Part shown: piece after piece, positions 8,604-17,100 of the stretch | How the letters are laid out: the number at the start of each line of letters is the position of its first letter | Numbering within the stretch: position 1 is the stretch's first letter | NCBI RefSeq assembly: GCF_041624475.1 | Contig: NZ_JBFJUX010000008.1 | Location: 86,145 to 150,144, forward strand | Direction of reading: 5' to 3' | Length of the DNA: 64,000 bases | DNA from: Litorivivens sp041624475 | Lineage (GTDB): Bacteria; Pseudomonadota; Gammaproteobacteria; Pseudomonadales; Spongiibacteraceae | Translations under genes and position numbers: made by a program | The notes under the pieces: generated by a model | Told to the model about the DNA's origin: nothing | The model's input: the letters and a program-made list of their open reading frames with translations, nothing else | Databases searched by the model: none

Positions 8604-9434
8604 ATGTTTGTTAAGAAAACGCTGGTTGTAAGTTTACTTGCAGGTAGTGGCCTGGCGGTTGCGCAGGGCCCAGTGGGGACTGGTAGTTTGCCTGGTGGGC
8701 TCGGTGAGACGCTGCCATTTAGTGTGAGCGGTCAGTCTTCTTTGGAAGCTGAACCCCTGACCAGTGCCGCAACGCCGAACGGCAACGCCGGTGCGAATTT
8801 CAGTGTTTCAGAGTTTCTGTCGGGTTCTGTGTTTACTGACGCCAATTCACGGTCGTTGCCGGGCTTGGCGCAGCAGACCGCCGGTTTCGTCCAGAGTCAG
8901 GGCGGCGGTGGTGGAGGAAGTGAGCCTTCTGCGCCATCGGCTCCGGAGCAGCCGGCCGCGCCCGATAACCCCGTGGCAATGAGCGGAGGGGATATGGATA
9001 GTGATTCGGCACCGGGCCCTGAAGACTTTGTAAGCGCCGCGTCGAATAGCGAGCCGCCCACCCAGGACGATCTGGAAAACCGGGCATCGGCCACCCAAAC
9101 CCAGCTGATGGGGGTCGAGGCTACTGTAGCCAGTACAGAGTCTCCTGAGGCGCCTTCAGATTCTGCGGCACCGTCGGCACCCGAGGGTGGGAATGATGGT
9201 GCAGCGCCCTCTCAACCGCAGCAACCTGCCTTTCCACCCGAGGGCGGCGCGCCTGAGGATGATGGCTTTCAGGTAGCGTTTGGTATGCCCTCAGATGCTG
9301 AAGAGCAGTCGCCGCTGCCGCAGCCCTTTGCCTTGTCAGAGATTGTGAATATCACAGTCACTCTGGAGGCTGAACGCCCCTCGGATTCCGGTGGTGGTTC
9401 AGCGCCTGAATCAGGTGACGCGCCTGCGGCCTGA
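8604..9434 (+). CDS. Secreted low-complexity acidic Pro/Ser/Ala/Gly-rich protein
   Basis: This 276-residue protein has a signal peptide (MFVKKTLVVSLLAGSGLAVAQ), and its mature part is almost entirely disordered. It is rich in Pro, Ser, Ala, Gly, Glu and Asp, with motifs such as GGGGGG, SAPSAPE and PPEGGAP repeated irregularly. No known domain is visible. The ATG at 8604 is preceded by AAAGGAGG; the frame is open upstream to 8442, but that part lacks a ribosome site and signal. A terminator follows at 9494. An exported linker, adhesive or wall-associated role is possible, but nothing in the sequence shows function. Confidence 0.7.
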   Translation: MFVKKTLVVSLLAGSGLAVAQGPVGTGSLPGGLGETLPFSVSGQSSLEAEPLTSAATPNGNAGANFSVSEFLSGSVFTDANSRSLPGLAQQTAGFVQSQGGGGGGSEPSAPSAPEQPAAPDNPVAMSGGDMDSDSAPGPEDFVSAASNSEPPTQDDLENRASATQTQLMGVEATVASTESPEAPSDSAAPSAPEGGNDGAAPSQPQQPAFPPEGGAPEDDGFQVAFGMPSDAEEQSPLPQPFALSEIVNITVTLEAERPSDSGGGSAPESGDAPAA

Positions 9435-9493
9435 TGATCCCGGCAATCCAAACCAGCGGTTTAATGAATTAATCCCGCTGTAGCATTTCAGCC

Positions 9494-9518
9494 AGCCCGC
9501 CCTTTGTCGGCGGGCTTT
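9494..9518 (+). terminator. Rho-independent terminator
   Basis: The stem AGCCCGCC / GGCGGGCT with a seven-base loop (CTTTGTC) is followed by TTTT. It separates the low-complexity secreted protein from the flavoprotein gene. Confidence 0.8.
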
Positions 9519-9562
9519 TCGTGTAAGCTCTCCTGAAACCCGGTGGCTCAGGAAGGTTTACG

Positions 9563-11062
9563 GTGAATAACGAACTAACCCGGCGTTCGATGTTAGCGGG
9601 TCTGGCGGCGGCGCCTCTCAGTGCTTCGGCCCTGACCGCAGGTTCCGTGCGCAGCTGGTTTGCGAGTGTCGATGTCATTGTGGTCGGCTCCGGTGTCGCC
9701 GGAACCGCTGCGGCCATTGAGGCTTGCGCCGCGGGCGGCACGGTACTGGTGCTGGAAATGCTGCCAAAACTCGGCGGTTCTTCGGCAATGTCCGGCGGAG
9801 TGGTTTACTGTGGCGGCGGTACCGCCCTGCAAAAAGCCTGCGGCGTTAGCGACAGTGAAGAGGCCATGCGTGATTACATCACGGCGGCCAGTGGTCTCTA
9901 TGCCCAGTCAGAAAAAATAGACCTGTACTGCGAGCAGTCCCCCGCCCATTTTGACTGGCTGGTTCAACAGGGTGTTCATTACGAGCCATCGTTTACCGCT
10001 GAAAAGGGCCTGCCGGGCAGTGCGGACTCCCTTTATTACTCGGGCTCTGAGCAGGTTGCCGAGTTTGCGCGGCAGACGCCTCCCGCGCCGCGCGGTCATG
10101 TGCCGGGCTACTCCGGCTGGACGGGCGGGCGCAGCCTGATGGAGGCTCTGATACCCTCGGCCCAAAAAGCCGGCGCGAAGTACCTTACAGGGGTTACCTG
10201 TAAGCGGCTGATTGCCGAATCCGATGGTCGCATTGGCGGCATACAGGTAGAAATGGACGGCGAAACCCGACAGCTGCGCGCCAAAAAGGGTGTGGTACTG
10301 GCCGCTGGCGGCTTTGTTCACAACTCCGACATGCTGCAAACTTACGCGCCTGAACTGGCGCAGTGTTCGGTGCCCTGGGGCAATATGGGCGATCAGGGGA
10401 TGGGCATACAAATGGGCATCAGTGCTGGCGGCGCCACCGCCCAGATGCACCACGGTTTTGCGATCATGCCCCTGTATCTCCCCGACCATGTGTTAAAGGG
10501 CATTGTGGTCAATCAAAACGGGCAGCGTTTTATTGGCGAGGATCACTACCACGCTTTCCTCGGTCATGAGATTGCCTTTCATCAGCAGGGCAAGGCTTGG
10601 TTGATCACTGATAAAACCAGCCAGTACGGCTATGACGACTACCGGGTGGCGGAAGTGGCGCGTGGCAAAACGCTGGATGAATTGACCGGCCAGTTGCCCA
10701 TGCCCAAGGACGCGCTGCTGGCGTCTGTCGCCTACTACAACCGGCATGCGCGCAAGCAGCGGGACCCTTTATTCGGCAAGGTGAAAGAGTATCTGAGCCC
10801 CCTGCGTGAGGCGCCTTTTGTTGCCTACGATCTGAGCGTGGACAAGGCTTTTTTCCCGGCCCATACCTTTGGCGGTTTGCGCACCAGTGTGGACAGCCAG
10901 GTCTTGAACGGTTTTGGCGAAGCGATTCCCGGGCTCTATGCGGCCGGGCGCACATCCGCAGGCTTGCCGGTGGCGCCCTATATTGCGAGCGGGATTTCTC
11001 TGGGCGACGGCAGCTTTTTCGGGCGGCGCGCGGGCCGTCATGCTATGGGGGTGCGCTCATGA
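9563..11062 (+). CDS. Exported FAD-dependent flavoprotein (fumarate reductase/3-ketosteroid dehydrogenase type)
   Basis: This 499-residue FAD-binding-2 family oxidoreductase has a Tat-like N-terminus (TRRSMLAGLAAAPLSASA), so it probably acts in the periplasm. The dinucleotide-binding motif VIVVGSGVAGTAAAIEA is followed by an acidic residue (LVLE) as expected. The C-terminal FAD segment includes GGLRTS and GLYAAGRTSAGLPVAPYIASG, typical of fumarate reductase, urocanate reductase and ketosteroid dehydrogenase relatives. The start is a GTG at 9563 with AGGAAGG upstream. Its stop overlaps the start of a cytochrome c gene (ATGA), which strongly suggests that electrons pass from this flavoprotein to that cytochrome or the reverse. 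The organic substrate is unknown. Confidence 0.82.
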   Translation: MNNELTRRSMLAGLAAAPLSASALTAGSVRSWFASVDVIVVGSGVAGTAAAIEACAAGGTVLVLEMLPKLGGSSAMSGGVVYCGGGTALQKACGVSDSEEAMRDYITAASGLYAQSEKIDLYCEQSPAHFDWLVQQGVHYEPSFTAEKGLPGSADSLYYSGSEQVAEFARQTPPAPRGHVPGYSGWTGGRSLMEALIPSAQKAGAKYLTGVTCKRLIAESDGRIGGIQVEMDGETRQLRAKKGVVLAAGGFVHNSDMLQTYAPELAQCSVPWGNMGDQGMGIQMGISAGGATAQMHHGFAIMPLYLPDHVLKGIVVNQNGQRFIGEDHYHAFLGHEIAFHQQGKAWLITDKTSQYGYDDYRVAEVARGKTLDELTGQLPMPKDALLASVAYYNRHARKQRDPLFGKVKEYLSPLREAPFVAYDLSVDKAFFPAHTFGGLRTSVDSQVLNGFGEAIPGLYAAGRTSAGLPVAPYIASGISLGDGSFFGRRAGRHAMGVRS

Positions 11063-11439
11063 TTCGTCTGATTAGTTTAGTGCTGTTTTTGTCGGTTCCT
11101 GCCTTGGCGGAAATGCCCGAAGGGGATGCGGAGCGCGGCCGCCTGAAGTTCGGGGCCTGCCGCACCTGCCACTACCCGGAGCAGGCAGTGGGTCACAATA
11201 ACGGCCCGAGTCTGTGGAATATTTTCAACAAGCGCGTAGGCAGTCAGCCCGGTTTCGACTACTACAGCGACGCCTTGAAACAAGCCGATTTTGTCTGGAC
11301 GCCCGAGCTGATGAATGTCTGGCTTGCCGACCCGCAGAATTTTCTGCCGGGCAATATGATGATGAGCAAAGGTATTGCGGATGCGCAGGACCGCGCCGAT
11401 GTGATTGAATACCTCAAGACCTTTTCTGAAGCGCCCTGA
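11059..11439 (+). CDS. Class I cytochrome c (periplasmic)
   Basis: This 126-residue monoheme cytochrome c has a signal peptide cut near PALA-EMPEG, the heme-attachment motif CRTCH, and a probable axial methionine in the NMMMSKGI region near the C-terminus. The layout (GDAERGRLKFGACRTCH, GPSLWNIFNK, FLPGNMMM, DVIEYLKTF) is that of cytochrome c2/c550 proteins. It overlaps the flavoprotein gene by four bases, which makes the two a probable flavocytochrome pair linking substrate oxidation to the respiratory chain. Confidence 0.92.
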   Translation: MIRLISLVLFLSVPALAEMPEGDAERGRLKFGACRTCHYPEQAVGHNNGPSLWNIFNKRVGSQPGFDYYSDALKQADFVWTPELMNVWLADPQNFLPGNMMMSKGIADAQDRADVIEYLKTFSEAP

Positions 11440-11440
11440 T

Positions 11441-12289
11441 GTGACTCACCATCCCCTCAAGGCAGCGGCCTGGATGGCCGGTGCCATTGCCTCCTTTTCT
11501 GCCATGGCGATCGCGGCGCGCATCGTGCTTGGTGATCTGACGCCGCTGCAGCTGATGTTCTACCGCAATATTATTGCGGTTTCGGTGCTGCTTTGTTGCT
11601 TCCCTTTTATCGGCGTTTACAGGCTGCGAGTGCGGCAGCCCGGCGTGCAACTGCTGCGTCACAGTGTGCATTTTCTGGCGCAATACGCCTGGTTTGTGGC
11701 CATTGCGCTGATTCCGCTGGCGCAGGTATTTGCGCTGGAATTCACGGTGCCGATCTGGTCGCTGCTGTTTGCGGCGGTGCTGCTGGGAGAAAAGATTACC
11801 GCGCCGCGCGTCGCGGCGGTGGTGCTCGGTTTTCTCGGCACCTTGTTGATCGTGCGGCCGGGACTGGTGGAGCCGGAGACCGGCACTATGGTGATGCTGG
11901 CCGGAGCCTTTGCCTTTGGTATCGCGCATACCCTGACCCGCAAAATTACCCTGACCGATTCACCGATGTCGGTACTGGTTCTGATGAATCTGCTGCAATT
12001 GCCGATGGCGGCGCTGGCCTTTTCCTTTGATCCGATATGGCCGCCCGGCTGGCAGTGGCCCTGCCTGATTTCCATCGCGCTAACCGCATTGACGGCTCAT
12101 TACTGTTTGACCAAAGCCTTGTCGCTGGCGCCGGCCAATGTGGTGATCCCGATGGATTTTCTGCGCCTGCCCTTGATCGCCCTGCTGGCCTGGCTGATTT
12201 TTCAGGAAGCGGTTTCGGTGTGGGTGTTTGCCGGTGCGGCATTAATGCTGGTGGGGGTGTGGATCAACCTTCGTAGCGAATCGAGATAA
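11441..12289 (+). CDS. EamA/DMT-superfamily transporter
   Basis: This 282-residue drug/metabolite transporter has about ten hydrophobic helices and two EamA repeats. Recognisable features are the first-repeat YRNIIAVSVLLCC and RHSVHFLAQYAWFVAIALIPLAQVFA (shown in parts) and the second-repeat ALTAHYCLTKALSLAPANVV. Such proteins export small metabolites or amino acids; the cargo is not predictable. I chose the GTG at 11441, two bases after the cytochrome stop; a TTG at 11405 would overlap that gene. The 3' end overlaps the convergent greB remnant by 26 bases. Confidence 0.82.
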   Translation: MTHHPLKAAAWMAGAIASFSAMAIAARIVLGDLTPLQLMFYRNIIAVSVLLCCFPFIGVYRLRVRQPGVQLLRHSVHFLAQYAWFVAIALIPLAQVFALEFTVPIWSLLFAAVLLGEKITAPRVAAVVLGFLGTLLIVRPGLVEPETGTMVMLAGAFAFGIAHTLTRKITLTDSPMSVLVLMNLLQLPMAALAFSFDPIWPPGWQWPCLISIALTALTAHYCLTKALSLAPANVVIPMDFLRLPLIALLAWLIFQEAVSVWVFAGAALMLVGVWINLRSESR

Positions 12290-12596
12290 TAGCGTACTCG
12301 CGCTCGCCTTCGGGTGTGCGCACGACGATCTCGTCGTCGAGACGCTTGCCCAGCATGGCCTTGGCCAGTGGTGAGTCCATCGACAGTTTGCGGGCTTTCA
12401 GATCAAACTCGTCCGGCCCGACAATCCGGTACTCCACGGTCTCTCCTTGTTCGTCTTCCAGTGTCACCCAGGCGCCGAAAAAGACTTTGTCTTGGTCCTC
12501 AGGAGCGCGGTCAACCACCGTCAGTTCGTCCAGGCGCTTGGTCAGAAAGCGAACCCGGCTGTCGATTTCGCGCAGTCGGCGCTTGCCGTAGATATA
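12264..12596 (-). pseudogene. greB: 3' part of host greB, split by the island
   Basis: Read on the minus strand from 12,596, this encodes YIYGKRRLREIDSRVRFL, then LTKRLDELTVVDR and the whole C-terminal FKBP-like domain of GreB (KVFFGAWVTLEDEQGE to YAIISIRYEG). The N-terminal coiled-coil half, including the catalytic acidic tip, is missing here and is found 27.7 kb away at 40,258-40,431. The two fragments join in frame at the shared TATATC to give one complete GreB. The fragment has no start of its own, so it should not make functional protein. GreB rescues backtracked RNA polymerase by stimulating transcript cleavage. Confidence 0.93.
12591..12596 (+). repeat. Left flanking direct repeat (GATATA) of the island
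   Basis: GATATA occurs at the exact left junction between greB coding sequence and the AT-rich island. The same hexamer is at 40,258-40,263. It is either the crossover (core) sequence of site-specific integration or a target duplication. Confidence 0.75.
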
Positions 12597-12606
12597 TTAT
12601 AACCCC
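12597..12606 (+). repeat. Left terminal inverted repeat of the island
   Basis: TTATAACCCC is mirrored at the right end by GGGGTTATTG (40,248-40,257). Nine of the last ten bases are compatible as an inverted terminus (ATAACCCC identical). A second, subterminal copy of the pattern (AATAACCC then ATACTATGTAA) is at 12,687-12,706. Confidence 0.7.
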
Positions 12607-12616
12607 ACTCAATTTT

Positions 12617-12706
12617 ATACTATTTAAGCCTTATACCACGTAAATGCTAGATTGCGTTGTAGGAATAAGCTTACCTACTCCGATGAAATAACCCTATACT
12701 ATGTAA
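12617..12706 (+). promoter_or_regulatory. Subterminal recombinase-binding repeats (left arm), predicted
   Basis: Two near-identical motifs, ATACTATTTAA (12,617-12,627) and ATACTATGTAA (12,696-12,706), lie between the left terminus and gmtY. Matching motifs in inverted orientation lie just inside the right end (40,167-40,239). This placement is what arm-type sites of a tyrosine recombinase would show. The gmtY promoter must also lie in this stretch. Confidence 0.5.
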
Positions 12707-12727
12707 TAAATACTTTGGCGGCGATCC

Positions 12728-14116
12728 ATGTCATATGTTGTAAAGATAAAGGCGAGGTACACAACAAATATATATCGGAAAACATTTCGGTTGCCGGCAT
12801 TGCTTACTGAAAATGGACTTCTAATTTCCCACCTTCGGTTCCTGGCAGAAAATTCGAATAAGAGTCAATCGTGGATCGAGCGAAATACCTATTCCGTAAT
12901 GCTGTTGGTAAAGTACATCAACGCTAATGGCAATAAATTTGTTGCTGGGTCTGATCTGCTAAGGTCATTTGTTATCGCCCTAACCTTTGGGACAATCGAT
13001 CGTGACACACTAGAAGACAATTCCGGATTGTATTGGTCACCGAGAAAGGCTCGTGATGCCAATATAATCCTGTATCACATAACCAGTTACACGGATTTCC
13101 TTTCCGAGAAATCAGGTCACAAAGAAAATAGGATAAATCCATTTAGAAAGGCAACTTCTATCGAGGAGCGTCTAAATTATTGCGCACATATTCATCGGCA
13201 AGATCGGTCTTTTTTGAAGCATTTATCCCAGCAAAACAAAGAGAAATACAATTTGAACCTCGTCCGAAAAATAAGAGCGCACAGGCCGCCAATGTATCGG
13301 CTAGAGGACTTTTTCAGGTTTCCCGCTTCAAAAATATCTAAGCTACTTAACGATGGATTCGTGAGGCGATATTCTACTATCGGAATGCCGCCGGAGGAAC
13401 GTACTGATTTTAAGAATCAGGCGATTACATATTTGATGCATTTTGGTGGACTCCGAAAAAGTGAGATATTCCACATTTACGAAAGCGATATATTGGTAGA
13501 CGAAAAACGATTGGAAGCAGTGGTTCGCGTTTTTCATCCTTCAGATGGCGAATCTCCAGAATATAAATATAACAATCGACGGGAATATTTACTGAAAGAG
13601 TTTGGCCTTCCGCCTAGAACTGATTACCCTAAAACAGAGCGTCTTCATGCGGGTTGGAAGGATCCGTTGCTGACAGACCGAAGGAATTTTTTCCAAGTAA
13701 TATTTTGCCCCACTTCTGCGGCTAGAGAGTTTCTTTATATTTGGACTAGTTACCTAAAATATCAGAGGGTGGCGCCCAGTGATAATGCCAAACACCCTTA
13801 TGCTTTTACAAATAGTAAAGGTGAACCTGAAACGATAAAGAATTTCCAGCGTATGCATTCAGATGCGGTAAGGCGCATCGGTCTAAGTCCCAAAAAAAAT
13901 GAAGGAACTACGGAGCATGGGCACAGGCACGCATACGGTTATGAGTTGGCTAAGCGCGGTTTTAACCAGTATGAAATTCAGAAGGCGATGCATCACAAAA
14001 GCCCTGACTCTTGTCTGATTTATATACAAGCTAGCGGTGTAGAAATTCGTGATGCGATGAAGAAGACTGAGGCGGGAGAAAAAAGCGATTGTGTTAGAGG
14101 GAAGTTCAATGAATAG
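12728..14116 (+). CDS. gmtY: Tyrosine recombinase GmtY-like
   Basis: This 462-residue tyrosine recombinase is the first of three inward-reading genes at the island end. Catalytic residues visible are Arg243 in GGLRKSEIF, His397-x-x-Arg400 (HGHR), His423 and the nucleophile Tyr432 (HKSPDSCLIY), with the usual nine-residue spacing between the last two. The N-terminal 200 residues should hold the arm/core-binding domains. Codon usage is AT-rich, unlike the backbone. It is followed 33 bases later by gmtZ. In Gamma-Mobile-Trio elements this protein, with GmtZ and GmtX, is the hallmark of active islands carrying defence and offence genes. The recombinase assignment is firm; the GmtY name is by architecture. 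Confidence 0.85.
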   Translation: MSYVVKIKARYTTNIYRKTFRLPALLTENGLLISHLRFLAENSNKSQSWIERNTYSVMLLVKYINANGNKFVAGSDLLRSFVIALTFGTIDRDTLEDNSGLYWSPRKARDANIILYHITSYTDFLSEKSGHKENRINPFRKATSIEERLNYCAHIHRQDRSFLKHLSQQNKEKYNLNLVRKIRAHRPPMYRLEDFFRFPASKISKLLNDGFVRRYSTIGMPPEERTDFKNQAITYLMHFGGLRKSEIFHIYESDILVDEKRLEAVVRVFHPSDGESPEYKYNNRREYLLKEFGLPPRTDYPKTERLHAGWKDPLLTDRRNFFQVIFCPTSAAREFLYIWTSYLKYQRVAPSDNAKHPYAFTNSKGEPETIKNFQRMHSDAVRRIGLSPKKNEGTTEHGHRHAYGYELAKRGFNQYEIQKAMHHKSPDSCLIYIQASGVEIRDAMKKTEAGEKSDCVRGKFNE

Positions 14117-14149
14117 AAACATCCTTCTTCGGCTTGCTTTTCAATAAGA

Positions 14150-17100
14150 ATGACTGAAAGTACTTATAAATACTGGCTACACGCTAGTCATGCAGCGATC
14201 GGGTTAGGGATAAAAAGTAAGCGCGAATATCGAAGGCGCTATAAAGAAGACCCCCTTCTCCCGAAATTCCCAGAAGAATATTATAACGATATTTGGAAAA
14301 GTAATAACGAATGGGATGGATTTCTTACCCATCGGTCCAATCGACGGGCTGATCAAATTTATCAAACGTGGGGGCAGGCTAGCAAAGCAGCTCAGCGATT
14401 AGGGATTAAGAATTCCTCAGACTACAAGCAGCGATATTGGGAGGATTCGTGTCTACCACGCAACCCTGACAATCATTACGCGAGTGATTGGAGGAAGAAT
14501 GGTGGTATAGACGGCTTTCTAGGTAAACCCGTAGTGTCACACTACGACACATGGGAGGAGGCAGCAGAATCAGCTAGAAAGCTCAAAATGGTCTCTGCGA
14601 AAGATTACGTAAATCGTCGTGATAGAGACCTTCGCTTACCTGGAAAGCCTGAAGAAAAATATAGAACCGAATGGGGTAAGCGAGGTGGATGGCAAGGTTT
14701 CTTGGATACAGGGTATCTCAAAAATAAGTATAAAACATGGGATTTAGCTAGCAAAGCAGCGATAGCCCTAAATATCAAAAGTGCGGAGCAGTATTATCGG
14801 CAGTATAAAAAGGATCCAAAGCTTCCTAGATCTCCCCAAATAGCGTATCCAGAAATTTGGAGGGATGCCAATGGTTGGAAAGATTTCTTGGGTACTACGA
14901 GCAGAAGAAAGATATTTTTTGCGTCATACGCTGAAGCTTCGCAGGCCGCTCGAGCACTAGGCATTACAAGTCAGAAGGAGTACGTCGAAAAATATAAACT
15001 TTGCCGACAGCTCCCGGCAAAGCCTAATAGGATTTATGAAGACGTATGGTTACAAAACGGAGGCATGAAAGGATTTCTTGGGGTTGGTTACTCTGGGAAG
15101 TTCTATGAACAGTGGCATGTTGCAAGCGCCGCTGCTAAGGCGCTGGGATTTGAGACACCTAAGGACTATATTCAGAAGCATGCGCTAGACCCTAAGTTGC
15201 CCGCAACCCCAAGAGATAAATATAAAGATGTTTGGGTGAAAAATGGTGGCTGGAGAGGTTTCTTGGGTGGTGGCCGAGTGCTAAATCCTTATGAAAGTTG
15301 GGGTGATGCGAGCGTTGCAGCGAAGAAATTGAAGATTAAATCGTGGCAACAGTACGCAACGGAACATAAAAAAGATATTAGATTGCCTGCTGCGCCAATG
15401 AATCAATATTCAGATGTGTGGAGCGAATATAACGGTTGGCATGGATTTCTGGGAATAAAGACAGAAAGGGATTTCTGGTATAAAACTTTAGATGAGGTGC
15501 GAGCTGCTATTCGCAGGCTTGGTATTAGAAATCTTTCAGAGTACAGAGCTCACTATAAAGATGATAAGGGATTGCCAGCAAATCCAAATCGTATATTTTC
15601 CAGCTTTCCTGGGTGGCCTGATGTCGCGTTACCGGTTAGATATCGATGTTTGGGCGATGTCAAATGGGCTGTAAAAGTACTTAAGATCAAGAATAGCGTT
15701 GAGTATAAAAAAGCAAGGAGGGCCTATCCATCTTTGCCAGCTCATCCGGAACTTAAATTCAAGGAAGAGTGGGTTGATTGGTTCGATATGTGCGATATCC
15801 CTCGGTTCTATGAATTTGACGAATGCAGAAATATAGCTATAGCAAATGGTGCTTCAACTCAGAATGAGTACAGAAGGCTATGCGTAAAATTAAAAGATCC
15901 TCGTATGGCTAAAACGCCGGATCAAGTCTATCTGGAGGAGTGGAAAAATTGGTATCACTTTTTAGGGCGGAAAGAGCCATATGTTACAAAGAATATAGAT
16001 GCCTCGTTTGACGCTTGGAAAAAAAGTTTTGACGAATTTCTAAGTTGTTCTCGAGCATCAAAACAGAAGGAGTCATATTTATGTAGGTTCTTGCGCGATT
16101 ATATTGCTAAGTATGATCTAGCTGGTACGCCGGAAGAATTTGTCTCTAGGAAAGATCATGAGCTGTGGAGTTTTCAGGTTTTTTTAGATGAGCAGTCGTC
16201 AATTTCAGTTGGAAATAAAATTCTGATGACGCTGAATGAGTACTTTGAGTACGTTATCAGTATGAAGATGACATTTGAAGACTTGGAATCCGGCGAGATT
16301 AGAAAGATTAATAATGCAAGAAACCCATTCAATAACTATAGAAATAAATCAGGCGTTGAGTCTACTAGGCGTGATGAGTCTGTAAAGCCATCGTTGGCAT
16401 TTCAGTTCGTGGACGAGTTGAGGCGATGGATTGTGCCGGATGGTGCGACAAACTTTCAGGATCTTAGACATCTTCAAATCTTTGATGCAGATTGGGTGAA
16501 TGTTGACGAGGAAACAATTGATTTTAAAGATCCTAATTGCGTAATAAAGTTCGAGCATGGTCGCTACAAAATTTGGTGTCCTGTTTATTGGATGCATACC
16601 TACGCACTTTGTAGTGTCCCCGCTCGAGGGAAACAGCTTGCGTATAATGATTCTGGTGAAGCCGACGTAGATATTCCCATTGTTAGTGGGGATAAATTAT
16701 CTTGGACGAAAAATAGAGGTCAGCTCGCTGGTATGCTGGACAAGCAAGGCTTTATCAAAAAATTAAATGACGATGCTTGCGGCATGTATTTCACAACAAA
16801 CAAAACAGGTTATCAGGGAAGTGGGTACAGTGTGCCGTGGATTCCCGAAAGGCTCGCCTATTGGATGATAATCCTTAGAGAGTGGCAGTCAAAATATAAC
16901 CCAATTGAGGAGCCGACGGCTTGGTTGTCTTGTCGGCGCACACTGTTAAATGAATCACAACTGCGTGCGAAGGGTGCCAATTGTTTTTTATTTCGTGATT
17001 ACAATGATATTGAGCCAGGGCATTTTCAAGGCAGGTTGGCGGCTCGAATTGCTGCTGGCTTGTACTATAGCCAACCGAAAGATTTGAAATTGGCTTCGCT

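Noticed and set aside
12316..12643. Plus-strand frames across the left island junction
   Set aside because: They are antisense to the greB fragment and end in the AT-rich terminus; no start signals.
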